DNA from: an uncultured Oscillospiraceae bacterium
GTDB lineage: Bacteria > Bacillota_A > Clostridia > Oscillospirales > Oscillospiraceae
DNA length: 15,946 nucleotides
NCBI GenBank assembly: GCA_944386965.1
Contig: CALXDE010000003.1
Coordinates: forward strand, 1-15,946
Reading direction: 5' to 3'
The notes beneath the pieces were generated by a model. It did not search any database and had not been told where the DNA came from. It worked only from the letters and a program-made list of their open reading frames with translations. Every line of letters begins with the position of its first letter. The stretch's first letter is position 1. Positions 5,581 through 13,176 of the stretch are shown here, piece by piece. The position numbers were made by a program, and so were the translations under genes.

Positions 5581-5984
5581 GTCAAAGTCACCTCCACGCT
5601 GGTCTCATAGTCCCCATATACGGTGTTCACCGTGAGGGAGGCGGTCAGCCGGTCCCCCTCCATGGTATAGGTAAAGTCGGAGATGCCCCGTACCCGGTCG
5701 TCCATCATCAGGGCCTCCCGGATGCGCCGCTGCAATTCAGCCGCCACATAGCCGGGGTCTTGTCCAATGAGGCCCTCCCACTGCATCCCGGAGTAGGGCC
5801 GGTAAATCTGCCACCGGAACCGCTCCACATTCAAAATGATCTCCACGGCCTGCCGGACCGCCTGCCAGCCGTCGCAATCCCCCTGAATTCGCTGGGTCTC
5901 CTTGTTGATGTACCAGGTCCGGTCCGGCTGCTGCTGAAACTGCACCCCGCTCTGGATGGTGCCGCCGGTGGGTAAAATCGCCAT
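5577..5984 (-). CDS. DUF2634 / gp25-like baseplate protein (XkdS)
   Basis: A 135-aa protein of the DUF2634 family, the PBSX XkdS-type relative of the gp25/W lysozyme-like wedge protein that nucleates sheath assembly. Diagnostic stretches are TWYINKETQRIQGDCDGWQAVRQAV (about 23-47), then ILNVERFRWQIYRPYSGMQWEGLIGQ (about 49-74) and the alpha/beta end with LQRRIREALMMDDRVRGI. ATG 5984 directly follows the stop of the DUF2577 gene, and its 3' end overlaps the J-like gene. The W-J-I-like order downstream supports the role. Confidence 0.9.
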   Translation of the reverse strand: MAILPTGGTIQSGVQFQQQPDRTWYINKETQRIQGDCDGWQAVRQAVEIILNVERFRWQIYRPYSGMQWEGLIGQDPGYVAAELQRRIREALMMDDRVRGISDFTYTMEGDRLTASLTVNTVYGDYETSVEVTLT

Positions 5985-6473
5985 TTAACCGCCTCCATGC
6001 TCAAACACGCGGGAGAGAATGATGTACCGCTGGCCGTGGGCCACCCGCACCAAAAGCACCTGGTCCCCCATCTCCAATTTCCGGTTCAGGATGATGTACC
6101 CATCCTCCACCGGAAGCGCTTTCCCGTGTTCCCAGCACACGATATCCGCCCCCTGGAGGGCCGTGTCCGCCCCCGCGGAGAGAAGGGACTCGTTCGTCTG
6201 GTACTGGCCGGTGAGGTCCTGCCCCACCGCGCCGCCGTGGGAGTGGGTCAGGGTCCCGGCGGGGATGTAGTGGGAGTGGGACAGCACCGGGATTTTCTTT
6301 TCTACCACGCTCTCCGTCAGCAGCAGGACGCTCTCCCGCAGGGGGGCCATGGCCGTGTTGATGGTGATCTCCAGGGGATTAACCCCGGTCACCGTCCCCA
6401 CCACATAGTCCGTGGGCTGGCCCGCCGCCGCGTTCTGCTGGCTGATCTCCTGTATCGCTCCTAAAAGGCTCAT
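5985..6473 (-). CDS. DUF2577 baseplate/spike protein (XkdR)
   Basis: A 162-aa protein of the DUF2577 family (PBSX XkdR), probably an OB-fold component at the tail tip or spike. It contains VVGTVTGVNPLEITIN (about 24-39), a central HSHYIPAGTLTHSHGG with several histidines (about 66-81) and the typical C-terminus MGDQVLLVRVAHGQRYIILSRV (about 136-157). The His-x-His pairs could bind a metal, as in phage spikes, but this is inference. ATG 6473 has AAGGAG six bases upstream. It lies between XkdQ and XkdS homologues, as in PBSX. Confidence 0.88.
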   Translation of the reverse strand: MSLLGAIQEISQQNAAAGQPTDYVVGTVTGVNPLEITINTAMAPLRESVLLLTESVVEKKIPVLSHSHYIPAGTLTHSHGGAVGQDLTGQYQTNESLLSAGADTALQGADIVCWEHGKALPVEDGYIILNRKLEMGDQVLLVRVAHGQRYIILSRVFEHGGG

Positions 6474-6483
6474 CGCTCTCTCC

Positions 6484-7449
6484 TTAAATGGGCGCCGTGG
6501 TAAAGTCCATGGTGTGCTGGTCGTTCTCCCAGGTGTGGCTCACCTTGTCCAATAAAACGTACTGGTCCAGGTTGATGTCCCCCAGGCTGGGCACCTGCAT
6601 CAGCACCATCTGACCGGCCCGCAGCCCCGGCACCCCCAGGGCGTTCACCTGCACGGTCCGCATTCTCCGGTTGTAATACTCCAGGCTGGCCTGCCCCTGG
6701 GCCTGCATCTGGGCGGTGTTCAGGCTCTCGTCCACCTTTTGATAGAGCTGCAATAACCCCCACCGCCCAATGGTCTCCGAGTCCTCCACCACCACGTCCG
6801 CCCGGCCGGTGTCCTCATTGGGCCGGGCCAGTTTGATGGAGTTATAGGTCTGCTCGTCGATGTCCGTCTTGTATGTATAGTCCAATAAATAGGACTTTTC
6901 CCCGATCATCACGTCGGAGATCATGTCCTCCGGCCGCTGTAAAGCAAGCCCGTTCCCGTCGTCGAAGAAGACATAGATGTCCCCGGTGTTCAAAAGGGTC
7001 TGCTGCACCGCCTCGCCGATCATGTCCAGACAGGAGCAGTCCTCCTTGATGAAGGAGGGAATTGAATACCCAGTGTCTGCCACCGCCCCCACATCCACCT
7101 GTAAGTCGGCGGCAATCTGCCGGATCATGTCCCCCGCCGTCTGGTCGTAGAAGGCATAGGAGGCGTTGGCCTTCAGATACCGGATGCGGTCATAGCAGGT
7201 CACGTCCACAACCCCGTACCGGTCCTTGCTCTTGGTGAACACCCAGCCGTAAAACTGCAGCTGTCCGTCCACCGAGAAGCGGACCACATCCCCCTCCACA
7301 AAGGAGAGGCCCCCGTTGGCAACCACGGTAAAGGTGAACTTTCCCGGGGTTCCGGTGCGCTCCGTGGTCCAGGAGCAGGTGGTCACACAGTTGGACACCT
7401 CCCAAATGCGGCCGGTGCGCTTCTCCTCAATCAAAAGCTCCGTTTTCAC
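6484..7449 (-). CDS. XkdQ-like tail hub / late control D-like protein
   Basis: A 321-aa homologue of PBSX XkdQ, structurally related to gp27/gpD hub proteins that connect tube and spike. Features include an N-terminal ELLIEEKRTGRIWEVSN, the beta-barrel KFTFTVV ... VRFSVDGQLQFYGWVFTKSK, YDRIRYLKANASYAF, AGDMIRQIAADLQVDVGAV (about 129-147) and the C-terminal RAGQMVLMQVPSLGDINLDQ. I chose GTG at 7449 because it overlaps the upstream stop by 4 bases (GTGA), a pattern seen repeatedly in this operon, and gives the usual N-terminus. A longer frame from GTG 7485 has no better ribosome binding site. Intact. Confidence 0.88.
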   Translation of the reverse strand: MKTELLIEEKRTGRIWEVSNCVTTCSWTTERTGTPGKFTFTVVANGGLSFVEGDVVRFSVDGQLQFYGWVFTKSKDRYGVVDVTCYDRIRYLKANASYAFYDQTAGDMIRQIAADLQVDVGAVADTGYSIPSFIKEDCSCLDMIGEAVQQTLLNTGDIYVFFDDGNGLALQRPEDMISDVMIGEKSYLLDYTYKTDIDEQTYNSIKLARPNEDTGRADVVVEDSETIGRWGLLQLYQKVDESLNTAQMQAQGQASLEYYNRRMRTVQVNALGVPGLRAGQMVLMQVPSLGDINLDQYVLLDKVSHTWENDQHTMDFTTAPI

Positions 7450-8186
7450 CCTGTCACCACCTGCAGCTTGTCCTTGGAGATCCACCCCAGGGGATTGCCC
7501 GCCTCGTCCGTGATGTGTACGCAGTCGGGCCGGGACGCGTCCACGATGCGGGACACCTTCACCGTCCGCCCGTTGCCGTTGCCGTGGGGCTCGTCCCCGT
7601 AAGAGGTGTAATAATAGGACCCGTTGGCGATGCAGGTGGCCCCCACCGTGATCTCCCCGGTGGGGATGTCCCGGGACGGCTCTTTGGTCGCCACCGCGGG
7701 CGCGGCGGCTGTGGCCGCCTGCTGCACCTGCACCCCCTGGGGGGAGTAGTCCCGGTACTCCGTGATTTCCAGGTCATAGTAGAAATCCCCGGTCTCCCCG
7801 CCCCGCTCTTCGGTCTGGAAGGAGGTCACAAGGCACGGGAATCCCGTGTCCCCGGTGAAGAAGGGCTCCCCGTTCTCATAGTACCGGACGGGGGTGTACA
7901 GGATAGTGGCCCGGTCGTCCATAGCCCGCCGGAAGAAGTCAATGAAGAACTCCGGGGGCTGGAAGGCGCCGGAATTGAGCACCCCGGAGAAGGGCCGCCC
8001 GGGAAAGAAGGAGGAAATGGTCACCACCCGCAGCTTTGGAATGCGGGCCTGCATGATGGGGCCGATGCCTAGCACATTGAACTCCCCGTTGTCGTTTTCC
8101 TTGGTCTCCGGCAATTTCTCCGGATTGACGGGGAGGCGGACCACCTGCCCGTCCCGGGTGAAAAACAGCCCGTAGTTGTTCGCCAT
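7446..8186 (-). CDS. XkdP-like tail protein with SH3-like C-terminus
   Basis: A 246-aa protein in XkdP position. XkdP homologues bind the tail hub and usually end in a LysM peptidoglycan-binding domain. The N-terminal domain (about 1-150) fits the family: LPVNPEKLPETKENDNGEFNVLG at 18-40, then IPKLRVVTISSFFPGRPF and the FFIDFFRRAMDDRATILYTP stretch. After an Ala-rich linker (QQAATAAAPAVATK, about 154-167), the C-terminus (YYYTSYGDEPHGNGNGRTVKV ... LGWISKDKLQVV, about 191-244) lacks LysM features and looks like an SH3-type wall-binding module. ATG 8186 has an AAGGAAGG-like site. The promoter of the plus-strand gene overlaps its upstream region. Confidence 0.82.
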   Translation of the reverse strand: MANNYGLFFTRDGQVVRLPVNPEKLPETKENDNGEFNVLGIGPIMQARIPKLRVVTISSFFPGRPFSGVLNSGAFQPPEFFIDFFRRAMDDRATILYTPVRYYENGEPFFTGDTGFPCLVTSFQTEERGGETGDFYYDLEITEYRDYSPQGVQVQQAATAAAPAVATKEPSRDIPTGEITVGATCIANGSYYYTSYGDEPHGNGNGRTVKVSRIVDASRPDCVHITDEAGNPLGWISKDKLQVVTG

Positions 8187-8201
8187 GCCGCCCTTCCTTT
8201 C

Positions 8202-8231
8202 TTGACAAGCGGCCCCTGCCGCCGGTATAAT
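8202..8231 (+). promoter_or_regulatory. Promoter of the plus-strand coiled-coil gene
   Basis: A perfect TTGACA (8202-8207) and a perfect TATAAT (8226-8231) are separated by 18 bases. Transcription should start near 8238, just before the ribosome binding site, giving a very short leader. It points against the late operon. Confidence 0.78.
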
Positions 8232-8251
8232 ACTTCCACGAGGTGATGAAG

Positions 8252-8509
8252 ATGCTGGACGGAACAGACTTGCAGTCCATCCAAGAAATGATCGACCGTT
8301 CCATTAAAGAATCCGAATCCCGGATGATGGCCTACTTTGAATCCGCGATCCTCCCCAAATTCAACCTCCTGGCCGACGGGCAGGCGGCCATCCTGGAGAA
8401 GCTGGTCCCCCGCTCTCGTGTGGACGATCTGGAGGAGGAAGTGAAGTTTTTGAAATCCATCGTCCGCCAGATGAACGAGGAGTTGCAGAAACTGAAAAAA
8501 GCACAGTGA
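8252..8509 (+). CDS. Small coiled-coil protein, moron-like, own promoter and terminator
   Basis: An 85-aa protein encoded opposite to the late operon, between the tape measure and XkdP genes. It is almost entirely helical. It opens LDGTDLQSIQEMIDRSIKE; a middle segment (ILPKFNLLADGQAAILEKL) is followed by a C-terminal heptad-rich coiled coil (VDDLEEEVKFLKSIVRQMNE). No DNA-binding or membrane motif is seen. I chose ATG 8252 because GAGGTGA lies at the best distance; the in-frame GTG 8243 and ATG 8246 overlap this site. Consensus promoter at 8202-8231 and strong terminator at 8517-8546 make a self-contained unit, the hallmark of a moron expressed from the prophage. The function is unknown. Confidence 0.8.
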   Translation: MLDGTDLQSIQEMIDRSIKESESRMMAYFESAILPKFNLLADGQAAILEKLVPRSRVDDLEEEVKFLKSIVRQMNEELQKLKKAQ

Positions 8510-8516
8510 CCGGCAC

Positions 8517-8546
8517 GGCGGCGCCCCACAGGGCGCTGCCTTTTTT
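8517..8546 (+). terminator. Intrinsic terminator of the coiled-coil gene
   Basis: A 10-bp stem (8517-8526 with 8531-8540, one G-U pair) with a CACA loop is followed by six T (8541-8546). It starts 8 bases after the coiled-coil gene stop. Confidence 0.88.
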
Positions 8547-8550
8547 CCTC

Positions 8551-10598
8551 TCATCCGGAATAGGCCATTGCTGTGCTTCTGGCCGCTCCGCTGGAGAGCT
8601 GCTCTCTCAGCACCAGCTCAATGGCGTCCGCCAGGGCCCGCCGGTCCTGGGCCGTCCGCCCCGTGTTGGCCCCGTTGATGGTGATGACCGGGGTCTGTGC
8701 GGTCAAATTGACCTGGTTCACATACCGCCGCTCCGCCACGTCCACCAGGCTCTTGATGTCCTCGTCGGACAGATCCACGCTCTTTTTGATGCCGCGCACG
8801 TCCCCGGCGATACTGTTCAGGTTTCCGGCCACACTGTCATAGGCTGAAGAGGCAAAGGAACTGATGGCGTCACTCAGGCTGAAATTTTCCAGCGCATTTC
8901 CGATCTTTGAGCCAATTTCCGAACCCTGATTCCAGGCATCCGAATAATTTACAAAATCCCACGGAGTGACATATTCTTTCCATCCAGACGAGTCAACAAC
9001 TGCCTGCCGCTCTCCGGACATTTGACCTAAGACGTGGTCAATTCCGGATGTCAGGCTGACCTCCACGCCCGGAATCTTTTGATCAGATCCTCAATCCCTT
9101 GGGCCATATTCCGGATGTTTTCCAAGACGGCAATGGCCATGTCGTAAAACAGGACAATAATTGCCGCTACCGGGTTATTGAACACATTGCCGATGAAGTT
9201 GGCGATGGCCGCGAATCCCCGCTGGAGCGGGACAAGGAAGTTGTTCATGGCAAAGGCATAGACAGTCCCGAACACGCCGCCGATCACACCGCCCACCTGC
9301 TCAAAGGTGGCCCCGGCCTTCAGCGCCGCGTAGATCAGCGCCGCTACGGACGCGCCTACCAACACAATGGGAAGGTTTGCTGCGATCCATCCGGCAGCAG
9401 CCTGTAGTCCGGCGGCCAGCATTTTCGCTCCTGCGATTGTTCCTGCAATTCCCAGCGCAGTCAGTGCACCAATCATCACCGCAAAGATCCCATCCGCATG
9501 CTCCTGCACCCAGTTCAGAGCCGTACCGATATTGTTTGCAAGCCAGTTGATTCCGTCTAGAATGGGGTCAAGGGCCTGGATGGCGATGTTCTGCATCTGG
9601 GTCCACACCTGGCCCCAGGTCATGGGCATCTGTGCAAAGGCCGCGTTGGTCTCCTCCGCCGCCCCCAGGACGGCGTTTTTCACCACCTCGGCGGTGACGG
9701 CCCCCTCGCTGGCCAGCTCCCGCATTTCCCCGGTGGTGACCCCCATATAGTCCGCAATGGTCTTGGCAATCATGGGGGTCTGCTCCAGGATGGAGTTTAA
9801 CTCCTCGCCCCGCAGTACCCCAGAGGAGAGCCCCTGGGTGAGCTGGAGCATGGCCGCCTGGGCCGCCTGGGTAGACGTGCCGGACAGGGCCATTTGCTTC
9901 TGGAGCTGCTCGGCAAAGGCCACGATCTGGCCGGTGTCCACGCCACCCATTCCGTCGGAGAACGCGTCCCCCGCCAGCGTGCCCAGAGAGGCCACCGTGT
10001 CCGCCATGTCCGTATAGGAGCCCCGGGCGCGCATGGCCGCCTGGTAAATTTGTTCGTTTGCCGCCGCCGCTTCCTCCGCGCTGCCGGTCATCAGCTGGAG
10101 CCGCGCGTTGATGTTGGTGAGCTGGTCCGACGTGTTTACCAGCCACTGGACCGACTGTACCCCCAGAAACGCCCCGGCCAGGTTGCGGACCGTGCCCATC
10201 AGGCCGGAGGAGGCCGTCCCGGCGGCGCGGGAGTTTGTGGAGAACTTCTCAGCCGCTGCCGCCGCCTCCTCGGCCTCTTTTTCCACGGCGTCATATTGCC
10301 CTTTCAGGCTTTTCAATGTGCCGCTGAGCTGCCCGATCTGGGCCTCCAGCCGCCGGTAGGCCGCCGTGTCCTGGTTCCCGGAGGCGGCCAGTTCCTTCTG
10401 CTCCGAAGTCAAAACGGAAATCTGTGCATTCAGCCCGATGATCCGCTGGTCCAGGGAGCTGGCTACAGCTTCATAGTTTGCCGCCGCGCTCTGGGCCAGT
10501 CGGGAGGACCCGGCCGCCCGCCCCCCCAGGTTAATGAACCGGGAAAAGGCCGCGGAAAATCGGTCCTCTAATCTTAATGTCTCCGTAACGGCCGCCAC
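8551..10598 (-). CDS. Tail tape measure protein, split by a frameshift near the C-terminus
   Basis: The tape measure sets tail length and fills the tube. The long frame from GTG 10598 (AGGAGGTGA four bases upstream) gives 515 aa. A coiled-coil region covers about 30-115 (LNAQISVLTSEQKELAASG). The conserved tape-measure domain follows (about 130-330: LVNTSDQLTNINARLQLMTG, LNSILEQTPMIAKTIADYMG). Hydrophobic segments lie at about 375-475. It then runs ...IEDLIKRFRAWRSA and stops at 9051. A second frame (171 aa, from 9066, no ribosome binding site) starts VEVSLTSGIDHVLG and carries the usual tape-measure C-terminus. One extra A in the AAAA run at 9077-9080 (minus strand) would give IEDLIKKIPGVEVSLTSGID and a 682-aa protein. 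This is a lesion or an indel error; there is no good slippery heptamer. Confidence 0.85.
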
Positions 10599-10602
10599 GG
10601 TC

Positions 10603-10782
10603 TCACCTCCTCTTGGCCTCGTCCATGGCTTTCTTTTCGGCCTCCAGGTGCTTGAGCACCAGGGCCTTGGTCACCTCCCGCTCCCGAACGGGAAGGGACT
10701 CATACTTGGAGATGGGCCAGCCGTGGTCGATGAGTAGGCTGTAAGCCGCCAGCATATCCTCGTCCCACGGCCCCCCAATCAG
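10603..10782 (-). CDS. Tail assembly chaperone GT extension, reached by -1 frameshift
   Basis: A 59-residue frame, open from the slippery site to TGA at 10603-10605, in the -1 frame relative to the XkdN-like gene. It begins LIGGPWDEDMLAAYSLLID and ends with a charged helix EAEKKAMDEAKRR. Fused through the -1 slip it makes a 193-aa G-T protein, as in lambda gpG/gpGT and most long-tailed phages, where the T part recruits the tail tube protein and G coats the tape measure. It fills the gap between XkdN and the tape measure exactly, and its stop overlaps the tape measure ribosome binding site. It has no ribosome binding site of its own just upstream, which supports frameshift expression. Confidence 0.82.
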   Translation of the reverse strand: MIGGPWDEDMLAAYSLLIDHGWPISKYESLPVREREVTKALVLKHLEAEKKAMDEAKRR

Positions 10783-10788
10783 TTTTTT
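10720..10788 (-). promoter_or_regulatory. Programmed -1 frameshift site with downstream stem
   Basis: The minus strand reads GTA AAA AAC TGA: a canonical A_AAA_AAC slippery heptamer (10788-10782) in the correct phase, immediately before the zero-frame stop. Ten bases further, GCCGTGG (10771-10765) can pair with CCACGGC (10726-10720) over a 38-base loop. This is a possible stimulatory structure. The slip joins the G and T frames. Confidence 0.82.
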
Positions 10789-11183
10789 ACCTCGTCCTCC
10801 AGGGGCTCACCGAAGCCGGACAGGTCCAAAATCGCATCCATCAGCTTCCGGTACTCCCCGGACAGAAGCATCTTACCGGGCACCTGGAGGGGGTCCAGCA
10901 CCCCGTATGCGTCGCACATCTCCTTGCTCTGGAAGTCCGGCTCCACCGTGGCCGCCAGGATGATCCGCCGGGCGTAATCCGCGTTGTCCAGCTTCTCCAC
11001 TGTCTGGCCATTGATCTTCACCTGCCGGGTGGCCTGCTTGGTGATCCGGTCGTTCTCCTCCTGGGTCAGGGCCCGGATTTTAAAGGGGACGGGCTTCCCG
11101 CCCTCCTGGAAGCGGTCTGAGACCACGACCTCCTTCTCCAGGTCGGTTTTCACCGGGTTCAAAAATGCGCTCAGTTTGCTCAT
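10779..11183 (-). CDS. Tail assembly chaperone G, XkdN-like
   Basis: A 134-aa protein of the XkdN-type tail assembly chaperone group. It begins MSKLSAFLNPVKTDLEKEVVVSDRF; the middle contains FKIRALTQEENDRITKQATR (about 34-53) and the end LDLSGFGEPLEDEVKN. It coats the tape measure protein before tube assembly. ATG 11183 has AAGGAGG five bases upstream. It lies between the tail tube and tape measure genes, the invariant place for G/GT chaperones. Its last sense codons form an A_AAA_AAC slippery site, so a fraction of ribosomes should continue in the -1 frame to give the longer GT form. Confidence 0.88.
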   Translation of the reverse strand: MSKLSAFLNPVKTDLEKEVVVSDRFQEGGKPVPFKIRALTQEENDRITKQATRQVKINGQTVEKLDNADYARRIILAATVEPDFQSKEMCDAYGVLDPLQVPGKMLLSGEYRKLMDAILDLSGFGEPLEDEVKN

Positions 11184-11192
11184 ATTGCCTCC

Positions 11193-11666
11193 TTAGTTCC
11201 CCAGCTGGGCCGGGTCGTTGAAGGACTGCAGCCGCTGGACGTCGGTATAAGTGAAGTTGAAGTCATAGTTCAGCATGGTCTCCTCGCTGTTCAGCACAGA
11301 GAGGGGAATGGTCCCCGTCAGGTGGCAGCCATAGTAGGCAATGGTCTGGGACCCTACCGTGGTAGTGGGGTCGTTGTTGGTGATCTGGATGTCAAACTCA
11401 GGCATAACCCCGGTGTTGATGTACGACAGCACCATGTCCGTCCACAGGTTGGTCCCATAGTAGATGTTTCCGGTGCCTGTCAGCTTCACCCCGTTGGGCT
11501 TGTCCTGGATCTTCCGGGTGCCGATCACCCGCATGTCCTCCGACTGGATCTCCCCGTTGGTGGTGATGTTCCGCATGGCGGCCACCACATAGTTGCGTCC
11601 GTCGATGGTCACCACCACGGACCCCTCCGCGCCGTTCAGCGTGTCCTTCGCCAGTAAATACGCCAT
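11193..11666 (-). CDS. Tail tube protein (XkdM-like)
   Basis: A 157-aa protein of the contractile-tail tube family (XkdM-like, DUF2001-type). It forms the inner tube rings through which DNA passes. Family stretches include LLAKDTLNGAEGSVVVTIDG (about 4-23), MRNITTNGEIQSEDMRVIGT (about 31-50, a beta hairpin that stacks neighbouring subunits) and GVKLTGTGNIYYGTNLW (about 59-75), followed by the C-terminal NYDFNFTYTDVQRLQSFNDP. Its length is normal. ATG 11666 has GGAGGTGGGAAC upstream. It sits between sheath and chaperone genes, as in PBSX. Intact. Confidence 0.92.
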   Translation of the reverse strand: MAYLLAKDTLNGAEGSVVVTIDGRNYVVAAMRNITTNGEIQSEDMRVIGTRKIQDKPNGVKLTGTGNIYYGTNLWTDMVLSYINTGVMPEFDIQITNNDPTTTVGSQTIAYYGCHLTGTIPLSVLNSEETMLNYDFNFTYTDVQRLQSFNDPAQLGN

Positions 11667-11678
11667 GTTCCCACCTCC

Positions 11679-13018
11679 TTAGTTCACTTCCAGGGTGACG
11701 TAGATTTTATTTACGCTTCCAACGGCCTGGATCGCCAGGTTGACCAGAATGGCGTCGATGGCCTGGCCGGGCAGGACTTCCACATCGTCCGCGGTGAAGT
11801 TCTGGATGCCATTGTTGGCCTGGATCTGCAGCAGATAGCCCACAATGGCCGTCTTGAACATCATGCGGCCCTCTTCGTTGTTGTTCACCGACCCGATGTA
11901 GCTGTCGGAGAACTGCTGGTAGATGTCGTTTGCAATGGTGTTCACCAGGCGGATGGTCCGGTTGTAGTGGTACACGTCGGTGATGTCCGCGGTGTACGTC
12001 ACCAGAGAGTTGATGTCGTACTCTACTTTCACGGCCCCATCATCCGCCCAAAGGACCAGCTCTCCCGCCTGAATGGCCTGCTCATAGCCGCTGTTGGTCA
12101 GCTTGGTGGTCACATCCACCGCGCTGGGATAGGTGGCGTAGGTCAAGTCCTCGTTATACTTGGCCCCGGCGGTAGCGCCGCCAAACCACCAGGTCACCTG
12201 CTGGGGGGTGAGGGTGGTCCCGTCGCTCAGGGTGACGCCGCTGTTTACGTTGATGATGTAGCGGCTGTCCGGGTTCGTGAGCCCGGCGGCCACCAGCTGG
12301 ATATAGGTGCCCTCCTCCTCGCTCATCCGCTTCACAAAGGCCACCATAGCGTCCTGCACGGTGCTGTCAGAGCCGTCGTCAGCACGTCGAACTTGTACGG
12401 CTCAATGGCGGTGAGGAAGTCGGTGTAATCGCTGGCAGCAGGGGTGCCGTCCGCGCCAGTGGTCAGAGGGGTCCCGACCGTGGCCGCCAGAGCGCCGGTG
12501 CCGCTCCAGGTTACCCAGTCGTTGGGGGTCAGGTCCTCCACCGTCTTGGCGGTCTGCTGGTCCACAATGTCCCCGTCCACCACAGTGGAGACCGTAAATG
12601 TGTCTTCCGGTGTGGTCAGCTCCGTAATGACAATGGAGATGTCGTTGCCCCGGGTTCCGGGATACTTGGCGGTCGCCGTCAGGGGGGAGATCGTCGCAGT
12701 GGCCGCAGTCTGCCCGCTGGCTCCCAGCCGGTACAGCAGGACCTTGTTGGGGGCCGCCGTCCGGTTGGTGCCCTTGAAAATCTCGTTCAAAAATCGGTTA
12801 TTCGCGTTTGTGATGTCATACCCGGTGTACGGGGTCATGTCCGCCCCCGCCTCGATGGTCTGCACCGTCTCCACCGGGCCCCAGGAAAGGGCCTCAGCGA
12901 TAGCCACAGTGCCCCGGTCGCTGACCGTCAGGCCCAGGCCCCGGGAGGAGGTAAAGCGGATGTATACGCCGGGACGGATTTTGTTCTGATTGGTCCAGGT
13001 TCCACCTGCCACAGTCAA
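11679..13018 (-). CDS. Tail sheath protein (XkdK-like), split by a frameshift
   Basis: The contractile sheath subunit. The N-terminal frame starts at TTG 13018 (AAGGAG five bases upstream) and carries GGTWTNQNKIRPGVYIRFTS and the family core to EPYKFDVL. It then goes out of frame into LTTALTAPCRTLWWPL and stops at 12332. The C-terminal frame covers VQDAMVAFVKRMSEEEGTYI, DSRYIINVNSGVTLSDG and the conserved sheath end to IYVTLEVN, stopping at 11679. The frames meet around 12378-12382. One added base there (for example a second G in CTGACG) would give FDVLDDGSDSTVQDAMVAF and a 446-aa protein of normal length. There is no slippery heptamer at the site, so programmed shifting is unlikely. It is a true mutation or a sequence error. 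Confidence 0.88.
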
Positions 13019-13176
13019 TCACGCTCCTTGTCTTTGAAAAATGCCTTGACCGCTTTCACGGCCTCGGCCCAGGTGTATTCGTCTTTCCACAGGACCACCC
13101 CGAGGAAGTCCTGCTGGTACTTGGAGAAGCGAGGGTCCTTTAGGAGCACCTCGCGCTTGAATTTCTTAGCGCTCAT
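13015..13176 (-). CDS. Small hypothetical protein between terminator and sheath genes (53 aa)
   Basis: A 53-aa frame from ATG 13176 to TGA at 13015-13017, overlapping the TTG start of the sheath and the end of the tail terminator gene. It is basic at the N-terminus (MSAKKFKREVLL), contains DPRFSKYQQDFLGVVL (about 14-29), and ends in a helix with AEAVKAVKAFFKDKERD. No membrane segment. Its tight overlap with both neighbours makes it a real translated member of the late operon. Its AAGGAG codons double as the sheath ribosome binding site. The function is unknown; I see no recognised domain. Confidence 0.72.
   Translation of the reverse strand: MSAKKFKREVLLKDPRFSKYQQDFLGVVLWKDEYTWAEAVKAVKAFFKDKERD

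Noticed and set aside
7450..7485. GTG 7485 as the XkdQ-like start
   Set aside because: No better ribosome binding site; GTG 7449 overlaps the previous stop as elsewhere in this operon and gives the family N-terminus.
7515..8072. Plus-strand open frame (185 codons) opposite the XkdP-like gene
   Set aside because: Antisense shadow with Gly/Val/His-rich sequence; the opposite strand has a clear family match.
9051..9085. Programmed frameshifting in the tape measure gene
   Set aside because: The site (C AAA AGA) is not a good slippery heptamer; a one-base lesion or sequencing error is simpler.
9894..10571. Long plus-strand open frame (225 codons) opposite the tape measure gene
   Set aside because: Shadow of GC-rich minus-strand coding; composition rich in Arg, Gly and Pro, no domain, no ribosome binding site.
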